This document shows, in pieces, positions 21,200 through 32,667 of a stretch of 64,000 bases of DNA (the stretch's first letter is position 1; every line of letters begins with the position of its first letter). Location: positions 5,113,501 to 5,177,500 of the forward strand of contig CAMRHE010000077.1 of NCBI GenBank assembly GCA_947044405.1, read 5' to 3'. The notes beneath the pieces were generated by a model. It saw only the letters and a program-made list of their open reading frames with translations. It was not told the DNA's origin and did not search any database. Source of the stretch: Leptodactylus fallax (lineage: Eukaryota > Chordata > Amphibia > Anura > Leptodactylidae). The position numbers and the translations under genes were made by a program.

Positions 21200-21440
21200 C
21201 CAAGACTTTATTTTGATGGCCTATTCTTAGAATAGGTCTTCAATATCATATTGGTAGGGGTCTGACACCTCACCACAGCCACTACACAGTGCCCAGACCT
21301 GTCTGATTGTAGCCCACTACACTGTGCAGATCTGGCAGTGGCATCAATATTAGATTGGTGGGGGTGTGACACACCTGGCACAGCAACGATCTGATATTGA
21401 TGACCTATTCTAAGGATAAGCCATCAATATTAAGTCTTTA
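21200..21440. repeat. Palindromic repeat of the 'ggcctattcttagaatag' type
   Basis: 'gatggcctattcttagaataggtcttcaatat' at the left pairs with 'atattgatgacctattctaaggataagccatc' at the right; 'ggggtctgacacctc' is repeated internally. Related blocks lie at 42941-43277 and 56290-56460. Non-coding. 21441-22310 shows nothing further that I can assign. Confidence 0.55.
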
Positions 21441-22314
21441 ATGTTTAATTGGTGCGCCCATTGTTTATGTTAATGACACTTCCCCAATTAGTCTTCGCTC
21501 CCTATTTACCAGGGACCTACCATTTTGGCCCTTATTTGGTAGGTCCCTATGCTCCAGGGAACCACTAAATATGGGCCAGTATGTGTGGGAAAGAGGATAA
21601 AATTATTACTTTTCCTGAGTGTCCAATAAGGACCAAGTACATAACATAGGAGCCGGATTGTGAAGAGGAGAGGATTTTGTTGAGCCACCAATCAAGTAGA
21701 CAATAGGTATGTCAAAGGGGATCGAATTTATTAGGACAATGTATCTTGGGATCATTGATTCTTCTATCATTATTGTTATTTATATACATTTGTTTTGATT
21801 GCCTATTTCTATCTACTTTTAAGAAACTGGTCTACACACTAGACTGTATATCAGAAACCTAGATTTTATTGTGTGTGTTTTAGGAATTATCCCTAGTGAA
21901 ACAATTCCACTAGGAAACTGAGTGTTCCCAAAAGGCAATGCTCTAAAGAATTCTATACCTTTTAAATGGAACCTGACAGCATGATTTTGCTTCTAAAACA
22001 ATCACCAGTACCCAGTGCTGGCCCACCAGGACTCAGGGCCCACCAGGGGATGATTTTGAGGACACACCTTCAATCTATACAGGACCCGTGTATGTCCATG
22101 TGGAACATAATATTAATAAGATCTAATAATTTATATTTGCAAATCACCCCCTAAGATATAGTCTCTAGTAGTAAGTGAGTAATAAAAGTCTCTCATTATT
22201 ATGTCTCAGAGCCTGGGCTCACCAAAAGACTAGTCCAATCCTGATCTGAAAGGTCCTTCCTCCTTGTGTAGACCACTCGCAATCAGTTGGTACCTGCAGG
22301 CAAACCATTATGTT

Positions 22315-22975
22315 TAGGGTTGTGACGTCTGCTGTGGCCTCTTTAAGACTGCTGGGTCCACAGAGATGAATTCCCTTTTAAGAAATTGTGCTTTAATTTA
22401 TGGGCTGGTCCAGGTCTTTATAATCCCCTTCATTTCTTTCTTCCATGTCGGCTATTGGTTTCACCTTGGTTTTGGCTCCCGTCCCTGTTGCTTCCTGTTC
22501 CCGATTGCTGTTTATGCTTCTCTGGCTCTGACCTTCAGACTGTGTACTTGGACTTCTCTTGGATTATGACTCTGCTGTACTTACCCTCACTGGCATTTGA
22601 CTCTGGCTACGTACTGTACCTCGACCTCTCCTTCCGTCACTTGCTCCTGTACTTCGCTGCTATCTCTGCTGCTGACCCTGCTCTGTTGTTTACTCTGTGT
22701 CTGGTGAGTTGCTTGCTGTTCTCTGGCTTCTGCTCGCAGTTAATCAATTTGTGGCACATTCCTCTGTGATGTCAACTCCAGTCTAGGATTCTGCCAAGTC
22801 CATCTCCACCACTAGGAGCTCTCGTGAAGACGTCTTGAGATTGGCTTTGGCTCATACTGGGTGTGTAGCAATTTGGTTATGTTTTTTTCCGCTAGCGGTT
22901 GTTAGGTTCAGTTCTGCTGCTTCTCTCAATTCTGACTACACTTGACTCTGTACCTGCATCTGAGCTCATAACACA
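22315..22975 (+). repeat. Possible solo LTR or LTR remnant (weak)
   Basis: A CT-rich stretch with repeated 'ctctg/tgactctgg' phrases begins 'tgtgacgtctgctg' and ends near 'cataaca', the texture of many amphibian and fish Ty3/Gypsy solo LTRs. I found no matching target duplication, PBS or coding sequence. The 127-codon open frame inside (22386-22769) has no recognisable domain. Confidence 0.25.
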
Positions 22976-23307
22976 TTACAAGGTTCACAATAAGTCACAG
23001 TGCACAAATTGGATCCTCCATTGGGAGAACTGCTCATTACAGCTTCTTTCCACACTGGCTAATAGAGGTGGACCCAGAGCAGAGGACTCCCCTAGTCTAT
23101 TACATCCTCCATATACTAATAAAAGCTACTGTATATGAAAAGGTGTTATCTAAGACCGACGACCCCTGCAAACCTCTTGTTACAAAAAAAAAAAAATTAT
23201 GTAACCTATATATTTTCTTGGTTTGATGGTTCTCTATCCATGTTTGTTGAGTGTGAAGTAAGTGCCAATCCAATTCTCTTCTATTCCCCACAATCCCACA
23301 CAATGGG

Positions 23308-23600
23308 GTAAATTTATTAAGACTGGTGTATTGTACGCCAGTATTAATAAATGTCCCAAATGGTGCAGTGATTGAGAGATTTATGAGGCTGCCGTCCCTG
23401 CACCAGTATGGAACGCTACTCTAGTTTGGAAATGGTGTAGATTTCCATTGTAACTCAATCGAGAAAACTGGTGAGAGTTATAATAAATCTGTCGGACTGA
23501 GGCATGGACGCCTCCAACCTCCCCAATCCCTGCCCCATATCGGCCACATTCGTAATGTGGCAGGCGGGGTGCAGATTGGGGTGAGGCGTATCTTCTGGCC
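23308..23600. repeat. Dispersed repeat ('taaatttattaagactggtg' family)
   Basis: Shares 'taaatttattaagactggtgt…ccagt.ttaat' and the GC-rich 'tgccc…ggcgggg' tail with 42355-42670. Type (SINE or MITE) not determined. Non-coding. Confidence 0.5.
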
Positions 23601-23800
23601 CGTCAGCGGACCACTAAAATGGTGGTTGCATACGGAGCCTGATGGACCCCATTATAGTCAATGGGGTCTGTCAGATGGGTGTCCATCGTTTCAAAACTGA
23701 AAATGCATGCAGGACTTTATCGTCTGCCGATTTCAGGCAGACATTGCGACTGAGTTTCCAACAGAGACTGCGGCACAAATGTGAACAAAGCCTGAGTTAT
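23585..23800. repeat. Half copy of the 'ggttcacac' MITE family
   Basis: Contains 'ccactaaaatggtggttgcatacggagcc', 'attatagtcaatggggtc' and 'gcacaaatgtgaacaaagcctgag', shared with 12346-12598 and 56757-56955. Non-coding. Confidence 0.5.
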
Positions 23801-24082
23801 TGGCGGCTGGAGAAGCTTCTGAACTTTTACAGAGACACTACAGGCAAGGCAGAAGCATAACTTCAAGCTCTTGGGTCCCAATGCAAAATCTGTAATAGTG
23901 ACCATATCTACCTTGTAACATTTAGAAGAGTGGTATGTTTTATGTGGAAGAAGAACCTTTGGACAAGGAAAGAGGAACCAAAGACTGCTGGAAGGAAAAG
24001 ATGATGTCACTTCCCCTAATAATAGATATTTCAACATTTTATAGATTCAGATCCGCTTCTGCAAATCAACAGTAGACATGTA

Positions 24083-25708
24083 CAGTGGGTACGGAAAGTA
24101 TTCAGACCCCTTTAAATTTTTCACTCTGTGTTTCGTTGCAGCCATTTGCTAAAAGCAAAAAAGTTCATTTTATTTCTCATTAATGTACACTCAGCACCCC
24201 ATGTTGACAGAAAAAAAACAGAATTGTAGATATTTTTGCAAATTTATTAAAAAAGAAAAGCTGAAATCTCACATGGTCATAAGTATTCAGACCCTTTGCT
24301 GTGACACTCATATTTAACTCACATGCTTTCCATTTCCTTCTGATCCTCCTTGAGATGGTTCTACTCCTTCATTGGAGTCCAGCTGTGTTTAATTAAACTG
24401 ATTGGACTTGATTAGGAAAAGCACACATCTGTCTATATAAGACCTCACATCTCACAGTGCATGTCAGAGCAAATGAGACTCATGAGGTTAAAGGAACTGC
24501 CCAAAGAGCTCCGAGACAGAATTGTGGCAAGGCACAGATCTGGCCAAGGTTACAAAAGAATTTCTGCAGCACTCAAGGTTCCTAAGAGCACAGTGGCCTC
24601 CATAATCCTTAAATGGAAGAAGTTTGGAAGACCAGAACTCTTCCTAGACCTGGCCGTCCAGCCAAACTGAGCAATCGTGGGAGAAGAGCCTTGGTGAGAG
24701 AGGTAAAGAAGAACCCAAAGATCACTGTGGCTGAGCTCCAGAGATGCAGTAGGAAGATGGGAGAAAGTTCCACAAAGTCGACTATCACTGCATCCCTCCA
24801 CCAGTTGGGGCTTTATGGCAGAGTGGCCCAAAGGAAGCCTCTCCTCAGTGCAAGACATATGAAAGCCTGCATAGACTATGCCAAAAACACATGAAGGACT
24901 ATGAGAAATAAGATTCTTTGGTCTGATAAGACAAAGATTGAAATTTTTGGTGTTAATTCTAAACGGTATGTGTGGAGAAAACCAGGCACTGCTCATCACC
25001 TGCCCAATACAATCCCAACAGTGAAACATGGTGGTGGCAGCATCATGCTATGGGGGTGTTTTTCAGCTGCAGGGACAGGACGACTGGTTGCAATTGAAGG
25101 AAAGATGAATGCGGCCAAGTACAGAGATATCCTGGAAGAAAACCTCTTCCAGAGTGCTCTGGACCTCAGACTGGGCCGAAGGTTCACCTTTCAACAAGAC
25201 AATGACCCTAAGCACACAGCTAAAATAACAAAGGAGTGGCTTCGAAACAACTCTGTGACCATTCTTGACTGGCCCAGCCAGAGCCCTGACCTCAACCCAA
25301 TTGAGTATCTCTGGAGAGAACTGAAAATGGCTGTCCACCAACGTTCACCATCCAACCTGACAGAACTGGAGAGGATCTTCAAGGAAGAATGGCAGAGGAT
25401 CCCCAAATCCAGATGTGAAAAACTTGTTGCATCATTCCCAAGAAGACTCATGGCTGTACTAGCTCAAAAGGATGCTTCTACTTAATACTGAGCAAAGGGT
25501 CTGAATACTTATGACCATGTGATATTTCAGTTTTTCTTTTTTAATAAATTTGCAAAAATATCTACATTTCAGTTTTTTTTCTGTCAAGATGGGGTGCTGA
25601 GTGTACATTAATGAGAAATAAAATGAACTTTTTTGCTTTTAGCAAATGGCTGCAATGAAACAAAGAGTGAAAAATTTAAAGGGGTCTGAATACTTTCCGT
25701 ACCTACTG
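24083..25708 (+). mobile_element. Tc1/mariner element 4 (distinct Tc1 family B)
   Basis: Begins CAGTGGGTACGGAAAGTATT and ends with its inverse (…CCGTACCTACTG), flanked by TA at 24081-24082 and 25709-25710. TIRs of about 200 bp carry two 'aagtattcagaccc' blocks each, an IR/DR layout. Distinct from the copies at 1377, 13841 and 44134. It encodes a decayed transposase. Confidence 0.9.
24461..25485 (+). pseudogene. Tc1 family B transposase, degraded
   Basis: Starts MSEQMRLMRLKELPKELRD with a readable helix-turn-helix. A 1-bp net deletion near 24640 shifts the frame at the FG..RTLPR linker, and TGA at 24892-24894 interrupts the frame before the first catalytic region. Downstream it is open for 194 residues with [15 protein letters not shown] and [11 protein letters not shown], a DD34E spacing. 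Total length (1025 bp) fits a 340-residue ancestor. Not functional. Confidence 0.9.
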
Positions 25709-25710
25709 TA

Positions 25711-26194
25711 TATTTTGCACTGTTAGTTTGTTTGCAGCATTGTCTAGCCTTGATACAAATATAGCAAATTCTCAGGTGACTACAAGAGGCTACAGCAGTA
25801 GCTTTTTGATAAACAAAGCATATGTTCATATAAAGATAGGTGTAATAGATCTGTGTATTAATTTGTTATTGTAGTGGGCCTTTTATGTTTTTTGTCCATA
25901 CAACTATTATCCATTTACTTGGTCCCACAGAATGTCGGAGAAAAAAGAGGGAGGGAGGCGGAGATGACTTTGCCACATCTGCAGGTCCGGGATCCTGTAG
26001 AGGCCCAGCATGGAAGGGGAGATGGTGTATACAGCCCTGCGCCTATTCCATAGGTTTACAATCTGGGCCTCTTTCAAACAGCATAAAAAGAACCTGCCAG
26101 CATGATTTCGCCCCTAAAACCATCACTAGTACCCAACAGGGCATATCACCTATTGCCCAACGTTAAAAATCTCAGGTAAATAACAACAGATTCC
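25711..26194. other. Non-coding, includes a decayed T2-like MITE end
   Basis: The 'agaacctgccagcatgatttcgcccctaaaaccatcac' block at about 26085 recurs in diverged form near 21968. No gene seen. Confidence 0.35.
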
Positions 26195-26740
26195 TTACAA
26201 ACATTGCTTCAGTTCATTGAGGTTTATGGGCATTCGATTATGCACAGCTCTCTTAAAGGTTCTGCAACAGCAGAAGCTAAGATGAAGCCGAAATGAAAAA
26301 GCCATGTGTGAAAAACTAAGCACACCCAGTAAACTAATAACTCGTAGAACCACCTTTAGCAGCAATAACTTGAAGTAATCGTTTTCTGTATTATTTTACC
26401 AGTCTCACATTGTTTAGTAGGAATTATGGCCCACTCCTCTTTACAACATCGCTTCAGTTCATTGAGGTTTATGGGCATTTGTTTATGCACAGCTCCCTTA
26501 AAAGTTCTGCAACAGACTTCTGTTGGGTTGAGGTCTGGACTTTCACTGGGTCATTATAATACCTTAATATGCTCTGTTTGTTTTTTGCCAAATGCGGTGC
26601 TCTGCATTATGGCTAAACATTTTCACTTTGTCTTTTTCTGTCAAAAGGATATGTTCCACAAGTTTTCTGATTTAATTAGCTGTATCTTTGCAAACTTAAG
26701 AAGTGCTGCCATGTTCATTCTACAAAGAAAACCAGGCAAC

Positions 26741-27808
26741 CAGGGGCGTAACTACCGGGGTAGCAGTGGTAGCAGATGCCACAGGCCCCGGGACATTACG
26801 GGGCCGGGCGGGCCCCCGATGCGTTTTTTTTTTTTTTTTTTTTATAGTCCGTTATCTGCTGGAGTAACCCCAGCAGGTAACGGGCCCTATATACTTACCG
26901 TTCCCCGGGGTCCCGCTCACGGCCGCCTGCGCTTCCGATTCTGCGGAGGCGGCTGTGAGCAGGAGCGGGGATCGGTATGTGAGGCCGCGGCCCGAACCCC
27001 ACAATCTCTGCTATCATTATACTTCGGGGTCTTTTCAGACCCCGGAGTATAATAATCGGAGGCCCAGAGTTGGTGAGGGAACATAACAAACAATGTACTT
27101 ACCTGTCCTACGCTTCTCCAGGCTTCGGGCCTGTTTGGTGACGTCCCAGATGTCAGCCGACGTCATTTTGCGTCGCGACGCCGGCCCACATCACGTGATG
27201 CCGGCCTGGTCCAAGATTGAAGAAGGCCGGAGTAGCGCACGGGCATGCACCGGAGCGAGGAACAGGTAAGCAACGTTGTTTTTTTATGTTTCTATCCTTC
27301 CCTGGGTCTCCGATCATTATACTCTGGGGTCTGAAAAGACTCCAGAGTATAATAATTGTTCATGGGTGGTCCACAATGGGGCATATAATAGTGTGTGCAG
27401 GGGCCACTATGGGGCAAAATACTCAGTGCAGGGGCCACTATGGGGAATAATAGTTTGTGCAGGGGCCACTATGGGGAATAATAGTGTGTGCAGGGGCCAC
27501 TATGGGACATGATACTGTGTGCAGGGGCCCCTATGGGACATGATACTGTGTGCAGGGGCCACTATGGGACATGATACTGTGTGCAGGGGCCGCTATGGGA
27601 CATGATACTGTGTGCAGAGGCCACTATGGGACATGATACTGTGTGCAGGGGCCACTATGGCACATAATAGTCTGCGCAGGAATGTGCTTTTTTTTGGGGG
27701 GGAGGTTGGAGGGGGCGGTCCGGGGGGAGGGGTCAGGGGCGGCGGTTCGGGGGGGGCCCCATGTCAAATGTTCGCCTCGGGGCCCAGCCATTCCTAGTTA
27801 CGCCACTG
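26741..27808 (+). mobile_element. Non-autonomous hAT element with perfect 8-bp TSD
   Basis: Ends CAGGGGCGTAACTA and TAGTTACGCCACTG, inverted repeats with one mismatch over 14 bp. The flanking 8-bp duplication CAGGCAAC (26733-26740, 27809-27816) is perfect, as expected for hAT. There is no transposase. Inside are GC-rich inverted modules ('ggggtcttttcagacccc' type) and a 31-bp satellite. It interrupts the Tc1 relic. The core (about 26840-27680) is shared, inverted, with 57178-58630. Confidence 0.92.
27372..27672 (+). repeat. 31-bp tandem repeat inside the hAT element
   Basis: About ten units of the type 'gtgtgcaggggccactatgg' + 'gacatgatact', with a few length and base variants. The reverse complement is tandemly repeated at 57463-57728 in the second hAT-type element. 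No open frame of interest. Confidence 0.92.
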
Positions 27809-28393
27809 CAGGCAACCCTTCCAAACCAGCCATACTTTTGTCTTTTCTCATTGTACTGCCATGAACTTGAACATTTAACATACTAACATATAGAGGCATA
27901 TAGTGTCTTAGATGTAGCTCTTGGGTATTGTGCAATTTCACAATTTCAATTTCTCTGAGTATTGCATGGTCTAATGGGTGAATTTTCTGATACTCTCACT
28001 CCTGGGAAGATTGTCAGCTGTCATGAATGTTTTCTCTCAGATCATTGCTAATGCCTTTCCTCCTTGGTATTGTGTTGACTCATGCTAGAATGCTCCAGAT
28101 CAGCAAACTGCCAAAACTTCTGCCTTTATAAAGGTGTTTACACTTGCTGATGTTTAAAGATAGTGTAATTTGTTTTCTCATATCTGTATTTTAAGAGGTT
28201 TTAGCAGGGTTTGGCTGTTTGCTTATCTGTAACCACTGGGGAGATGACATGTTACATGCACATGTCACAGTACTCTACATACTTCTAGGAAGATTTGATC
28301 TGATGGCACATGCTTGACCGTACTCTAGAAATGTTGTTGTGCTCTGCATCGATGCCTTTCTCTCTGCATGGCATCTCCACAAGGGAATACCAC

Positions 28394-28521
28394 TTAAAGA
28401 GGTTGTCAGGGCTTATTTTTTATGGCCTATCCTCAGGATTGTCAGCCTTCTATCGATCCTATATTTATGGCCTATCCTGAGTATAAGCCAAATAATAATT
28501 AAGCTTTGACAACCCCTTTAA
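28394..28521. repeat. T2-like MITE, 128 bp, TTAA on both ends
   Basis: TTAAAGAGGTTGTCAGGGCT … AGCTTTGACAACCCCTTTAA; near-palindromic with internal 'atggcctatcctcaggat' pairs. Non-coding. Confidence 0.75.
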
Positions 28522-28961
28522 ACACTGATATTAGCAAATAAATCAAGTATAAGGATTTAAATACATGGAAAAATGATGTTGGACCCAGACATGTAGCATG
28601 CCATATATGTTATTTCTTTGTAATGCCCTTTAAATTTACTTTTTTACATTTTTTTTTAAGCTGTGGGTCTCATATAGCCAATACAATTTGTATGTATTTG
28701 AATACATAGTTTTTTGCTTACTGCTATGTATTCTTTTTCTGTTTTGCTTTTTTGTTATTTTACATCCAAAAATTAAGAACCATAAAATGCAATACAATGC
28801 AGAACAATAAATCCAAGAACTGCTAAACATCACTAGCTTTTGGGATTTTGACAGAAACTAATAGCACAGCCAGCTTCATCTGACAAGTACAATACAGTAT
28901 TTTACTGCAATTATGAACTTATTTAGCCAAGCACTATCTCTAAGAGATAACTAAGAGCTTA

Positions 28962-29095
28962 TTAAAGGGGTATTCCATAAATTACAAGTTATCATTTATC
29001 TACAAATAAGGAATAACTGGGGTTCTGACTGCTGGGACTTCCACCGATCATCTCTAACTAAGAGATAATTTGCAATTCCCAGTATACTCCTTTAA
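28962..29095. repeat. T2-like MITE, 134 bp, TTAA on both ends
   Basis: TTAAAGGGGTATTCC … AGTATACTCCTTTAA with a 'ctgactgctgggacttcc' core that recurs in the next 80 bases (29145 onward). Non-coding. Confidence 0.65.
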
Positions 29096-29338
29096 TAAAC
29101 TTTTAGTTATCACATATCCAAATTATAGGGGATAACTAGGGATCTGACCGCTGGGACTCCAAGCGATCCTGTGTGCCCTGTATGAACAGAGTGCTGGGTT
29201 GTGTACGCTTTCTGCCACTGTATCCATTGCTGAAGAGAAGCTGAATACAGCACTCAGCTATCTCTGGCAGTCCCATAGATTTGAATGGCATATATCTTTT
29301 CTGTACATGGTATGTTCACAAAGCAGAAGTGGAAGGGG

Positions 29339-29515
29339 AATTTAAGGTAGATTTTGGCCGCAGCTTTCACTTGCTGATTAGGCTGAGATGAATGGGCCTA
29401 ATTAGTACAGTGAATCAGTCATAGAATCCATGGCAAGATCGAGCAGCAGGCTTATTTTTTCGGTGTCCTGCTTTGATCTCTGTCTCTCATTGAATTTTGA
29501 GGTGGAATCTGTTGT
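29339..29515. repeat. Dispersed repeat
   Basis: Related to 11945-12200, 51352-51545 and 52440-52630 ('gtgtcctgctttgatctctgtctctcattgaa' block). Non-coding. Confidence 0.4.
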
Positions 29516-29853
29516 ACTCATTTTCTGCATATGCAGCTGCTCCTAATCCCAACTGTGTTTTCAACTGGTGATACTTCTGGTAATAATACCGATCTTAGTA
29601 CTATATTATACAAGAGCCTGCTCACCCATACACCTAGTGAAAGCAATATGCAGATTTCAGCTCTCAACTGAGAAAAAAAAAGGAAAGAATACTGTAAATA
29701 AGGATTTCACAGAAAGAAGCCAAAATGATTTAAAAAATGATATTACAAAATGTATTAATGACATACGTAAATGCTGCCCGAAAGTCAAAAGTTGTTTGAA
29801 AATTTAGCTACACTTTATGCCCTATAAACAAATCTATTGAGCGAAAGTAGTAG

Positions 29854-30175
29854 TTAAAGTGGTCGTGGAAGGTGCCAGGGAAGCTGAAAAATAATAATAA
29901 AAAAAACATACTTGTCCCCGGCACTTCGGTGTCCCAGATTGCTGTCCGGTTCCACGGCTTGTTCCAGTGGAAGTTCACGCCAGACGTGACCATTGAGGCC
30001 AATCAGCAGCCTAAGGAAAGGAAACGGGACAACTCGGTACCTTTCCTTAGCAGCGGTGATGTGCGGCAAGGAATTCTGCCGGAACAAGCCCCGGGACCAG
30101 ATGGCAGCCTGGGACACCAGAGCACCGAGGACAGGTGAGTATGTTTTTTTGGGGGGGTTTTTTTGGCCCCTTTAA
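29854..30175. repeat. T2-like MITE, 322 bp, TTAA on both ends
   Basis: TTAAAGTGGTCGTGG at the left, GGCCCCTTTAA at the right. The inner arms 'ttgtccccggcacttcggtgtccc' and 'gggacaccagagcaccgaggacaggtgagt' are complementary, as are 'cggcttgttcc' and 'ggaacaagcc'. Small open frames here are artefacts of the palindrome. Confidence 0.75.
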
Positions 30176-30387
30176 CTATAATATATTGTTTGCTATTTAC
30201 TATCCTTTGCACATTTACTAACTGGGCTGCATCTAGAAATTGGTCACAAACATGCCTCAGTTTGGTGCAAAATGGTACATCTCAGCTCCTGAGCCCTGAT
30301 TGTCACTTATTTAGACAGTGGACTGAGTGTGGCAGAAAACTAGGCGGTCTGTGGAGGGGGGGGGGGGGTTCTGCAGGATTTGTTTTA

Positions 30388-30572
30388 AGGCTGAGGCCCC
30401 ACATTTCGGAAACGCTTTTTTTGTTGCATAGGATAGAGCAGAAGGTAGAAGTATAAGAGCTTCCTATATCTTTCCCATTCCTTTTGTAGCCATTTTTGGC
30501 TTTTTCTCAAAAAACCACAGCAAAATCTGCAAGAAAAAAAGATGTGTTTCTGCAATGTGGGACCTCAGACTA
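30388..30572. repeat. MITE of the 'gaggccccac' family
   Basis: ggctgaggccccacatttcgg … gcaatgtgggacctcag. Short palindromic copy of the family at 855-1197. Non-coding. Confidence 0.55.
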
Positions 30573-30662
30573 ACTCACGCCAGCAACAATTATACCAAAA
30601 ATACGAAGATTTGACTTCAGGTGCATCTACATTCACAAAGATTGTTTAGAGGCAGGAACGTC

Positions 30663-30830
30663 TTAGGGTGGGTTCACACCTAAGTTTGAGTCCGTCCGCT
30701 GCCAATCCGAGTGAAAATCTCGTGTAACAGGATAGGCATCGGATACCGACAGGTTAGCGACGCATTGGTTAAAAACCCATTCATTTGAATGAGTTTTTAA
30801 AGCAATGCGCAGGTGTGCGCTTACACCCTT
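30663..30830. repeat. Left half of the long palindromic MITE seen at 37466-37866
   Basis: Shares 'gggtgggttcacacctaagt', 'gagtccgtccgctgccaatccg', 'aggttagcgacgcattg' and 'cccattcatttgaatgagtttttaaagcaatgcgcagg' with 37466-37866. Non-coding. Confidence 0.65.
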
Positions 30831-31026
30831 ACCAGTTCTGGCACGTCTAGCACCTGTAGGAAAATAAATTTAGAAATTCCAGTCTTGATAAATTACCCCC
30901 ATTATATTGCATTTGAAATGTGTTGTGGCCCTATATGATTGGGTTACACAGTTCACTATAACATTGTTGGGGAACATCCATATGACAGGGTAAAAATTTT
31001 CCTATAAAACTACTTTCATATCAGTG

Positions 31027-31243
31027 TTAGGCCTCATGCATGTGGCCGAGTGTGCAGGCCACACTGATGGGACGTCCGATGCTCCATTCTGTTGATTATC
31101 GGGTCGTTGAGGTCCTATCCTGCTTTGTGACATCCGAACAGAACACCCATTAAAGTCAATGGGGATGGAATATCATCCGAGTGTATTCTGCTATAAAATG
31201 TGCCCCTTGACCTGCACACTCAAACATGTGCATGAGGCTTTAG
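31027..31243. repeat. Palindromic MITE ('cctcatgcatgtggccgag')
   Basis: 'taggcctcatgcatgtggcc…tgtgcagg' at the left pairs with 'cctgcacactcaaacatgtgcatgaggcttta' at the right. A related, longer, decayed copy lies at about 60860-61270. Non-coding. Confidence 0.6.
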
Positions 31244-31293
31244 AGATTTTAATAGGAGACTCAGTCACTGGACATAATAGAACAACATGATTT

Positions 31294-31395
31294 AGGCTAG
31301 GTTCATATCTGAGACTCGGGTAACCGCTGTTTTAGTGGACGAGCTCTCTGTCATTCACAGAGCTTGGCTTAAGTGTGAACCTAGCCTTAGCTGGT
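31294..31395. repeat. Short palindromic repeat, about 100 bp
   Basis: 'taggctaggttcatatctgag' and 'cttaagtgtgaacctagccttag' are inverted, enclosing 'gagctctctgtcattcacagagctt'. MITE-like. Confidence 0.5.
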
Positions 31396-31739
31396 CCCTA
31401 TTATCGTCAATAGGCTCCATTAGAAATATATCACTAATGTGAATGTAGCCTTAGCTGATCACTGTGCATCCTAGGATGTCGGAGATGTAACATTGGGGTA
31501 CCTTTATTTTGAACTTTAGCTATCTTCATGAGACCACCCCCTTATGGAAACCATATCTAACGTTATTTGAAGAATTCTATAAAACCCTCTTTAATTTTAA
31601 GGATTGTATCTATATTAAGAATTGTATTGGCAGTTTATAGAAGCATCAATGTGGTTTTAGCTCGGCCAATACATAATACCAGCAGAACTTCTGTGGTATA
31701 GCCCTATAGGCCCTATAGTATAGGCGATTAGCTGCTCCC

Positions 31740-31831
31740 CGGAACCTTTGTGTTCAGTCATCTGCGGGGAAGTTTTTGGTTCACGGACGTTGCCGTGGTG
31801 ACGCGGATCCTCACTTCCGGGACTAGAAAAT
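31740..31831 (+). promoter_or_regulatory. SLX9: Putative TATA-less promoter/5' UTR of SLX9
   Basis: This short GC-richer stretch with CpGs lies directly upstream of the ATG. It holds ACTTCCGG at 31813-31820, the antisense of an ETS/GABP site (CCGGAAGT), a hallmark of housekeeping promoters, and GTTGCCGTGGTGAC at 31789-31802, an RFX X-box with one mismatch. No TATA box is seen. The start codon context (A at -3, G at +4) is good. Transcription start not determined. Confidence 0.5.
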
Positions 31832-31990
31832 ATGGTTGGGAAAATAAAACATGTTCGGCAGAAGCTGCATGTGGCGGCTGTAAAAGTTGATTCCTCTGGA
31901 GAAAATGCTCCCATTGCCCCGGACTACAAGCTTCCCGGTGCCGTCGAGGGGACGGTACCGCTGTCCTGGAGCAAGCCGGTGGGAGGAAAG
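31832..31990 (+). CDS. SLX9: SLX9 (FAM207A) exon 1, coding part
   Basis: The exon encodes 53 residues starting MVGKIKHVRQKLHVAAVK, basic and very close to the conserved N-terminus of the SLX9/FAM207A family as I remember it. It ends …KPVGGK exactly at a codon boundary, followed by the strong donor AAAG|GTGAGT. SLX9 is a nucleolar protein; yeast Slx9 associates with pre-40S particles and helps 18S rRNA processing and export. Exon 2 at 36690 starts in phase 0, so the two join cleanly. Intron 1 is 4.7 kb and holds several MITEs and a SINE but no disruption of coding sequence. The rest of the gene lies downstream. Confidence 0.85.
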
Positions 31991-32667
31991 GTGAGTAAAC
32001 ACGTGACTGTATGGAAACAATGTAGTATGGCTGCAGTGGTACTACTACTCCCAGCATACTCTGACGTCCAAAGCCATTTGGAGGTGCACATTAATTAGAG
32101 AGGTCTCTACTCTTATAATGACTACCTGTAAGGATCAGTATGAGGGGAGTGGGCAAAACCAGGGGTCTCCATAGAAAACCAATTCACTTGGTTGCTGTGG
32201 GTTTATACCTACTCTTTGATATCTCCTGTGACTTTTGATGACAATAATAGTGCAGTAAAACCGAAACCCTAATGGACACCATTAAAAATCAGTTGTCATG
32301 GATTATTAGATGCAGGTCGATGTCCCAGGAGGCAGATGTAAAGGGGGTTTCTTGCAGGATAGGGGATAAGTGTCTTGTGCTGGTGATCATATGATCAGCG
32401 GTTTCCCCTATGTGAATGGAGCTGTAGTGTTCAATTCCATTCACTTATATAGAACTGATGGGACGCTGTAGTTGGTAATCTGCCATTCCCCATAGAAGTG
32501 AGTGAAGCAGTGGTTATGTGTACACACCAGTGCTTCATTCCCACAGGGAACACAGAGACTCCATTTTCATGATTGCTGAGTTCCACTTATGCCCTGTCCT
32601 GTGTTATTGACACCTTTAAATCTGATATCCTCCTATTGGGTAGGATGCCTGTTGGCACAATAAAACC

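Larger units (their letters stand above)
26195..28170 (-). mobile_element. Decayed Tc1-like relic interrupted by a hAT element
   Basis: Two blocks (26195-26740 and 27817-28170) resemble a widespread Tc1-like element on the minus strand: 'catgtgtgaaaaactaagcacaccc', 'ttgggttgaggtctggactttcactggg' (the antisense of a DLNP-type motif), 'agatgtagctcttgggtattg', 'ctcctgggaagattgtcagctg' and 'tccagatcagcaaactgcc'. It is heavily mutated with no usable frame. A 69-bp stretch occurs twice as direct repeats (26202-26270 and 26447-26515). Confidence 0.65.

Noticed and set aside
22386..22769. Plus-strand open frame of 127 codons, hydrophobic
   Set aside because: CT-rich low-complexity DNA gives Leu/Phe-rich frames; no signal peptide plus domain pattern, and LTR-like context.
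26426..27052. Plus-strand open frame of 208 codons
   Set aside because: It crosses the border between the Tc1 relic and the hAT element, includes a T-run translated as poly-Phe and has no domain.
27372..27672. Regular repeats considered as a CRISPR array
   Set aside because: The 31-bp units are contiguous with no unique spacers, and the window is animal DNA; it is a minisatellite.
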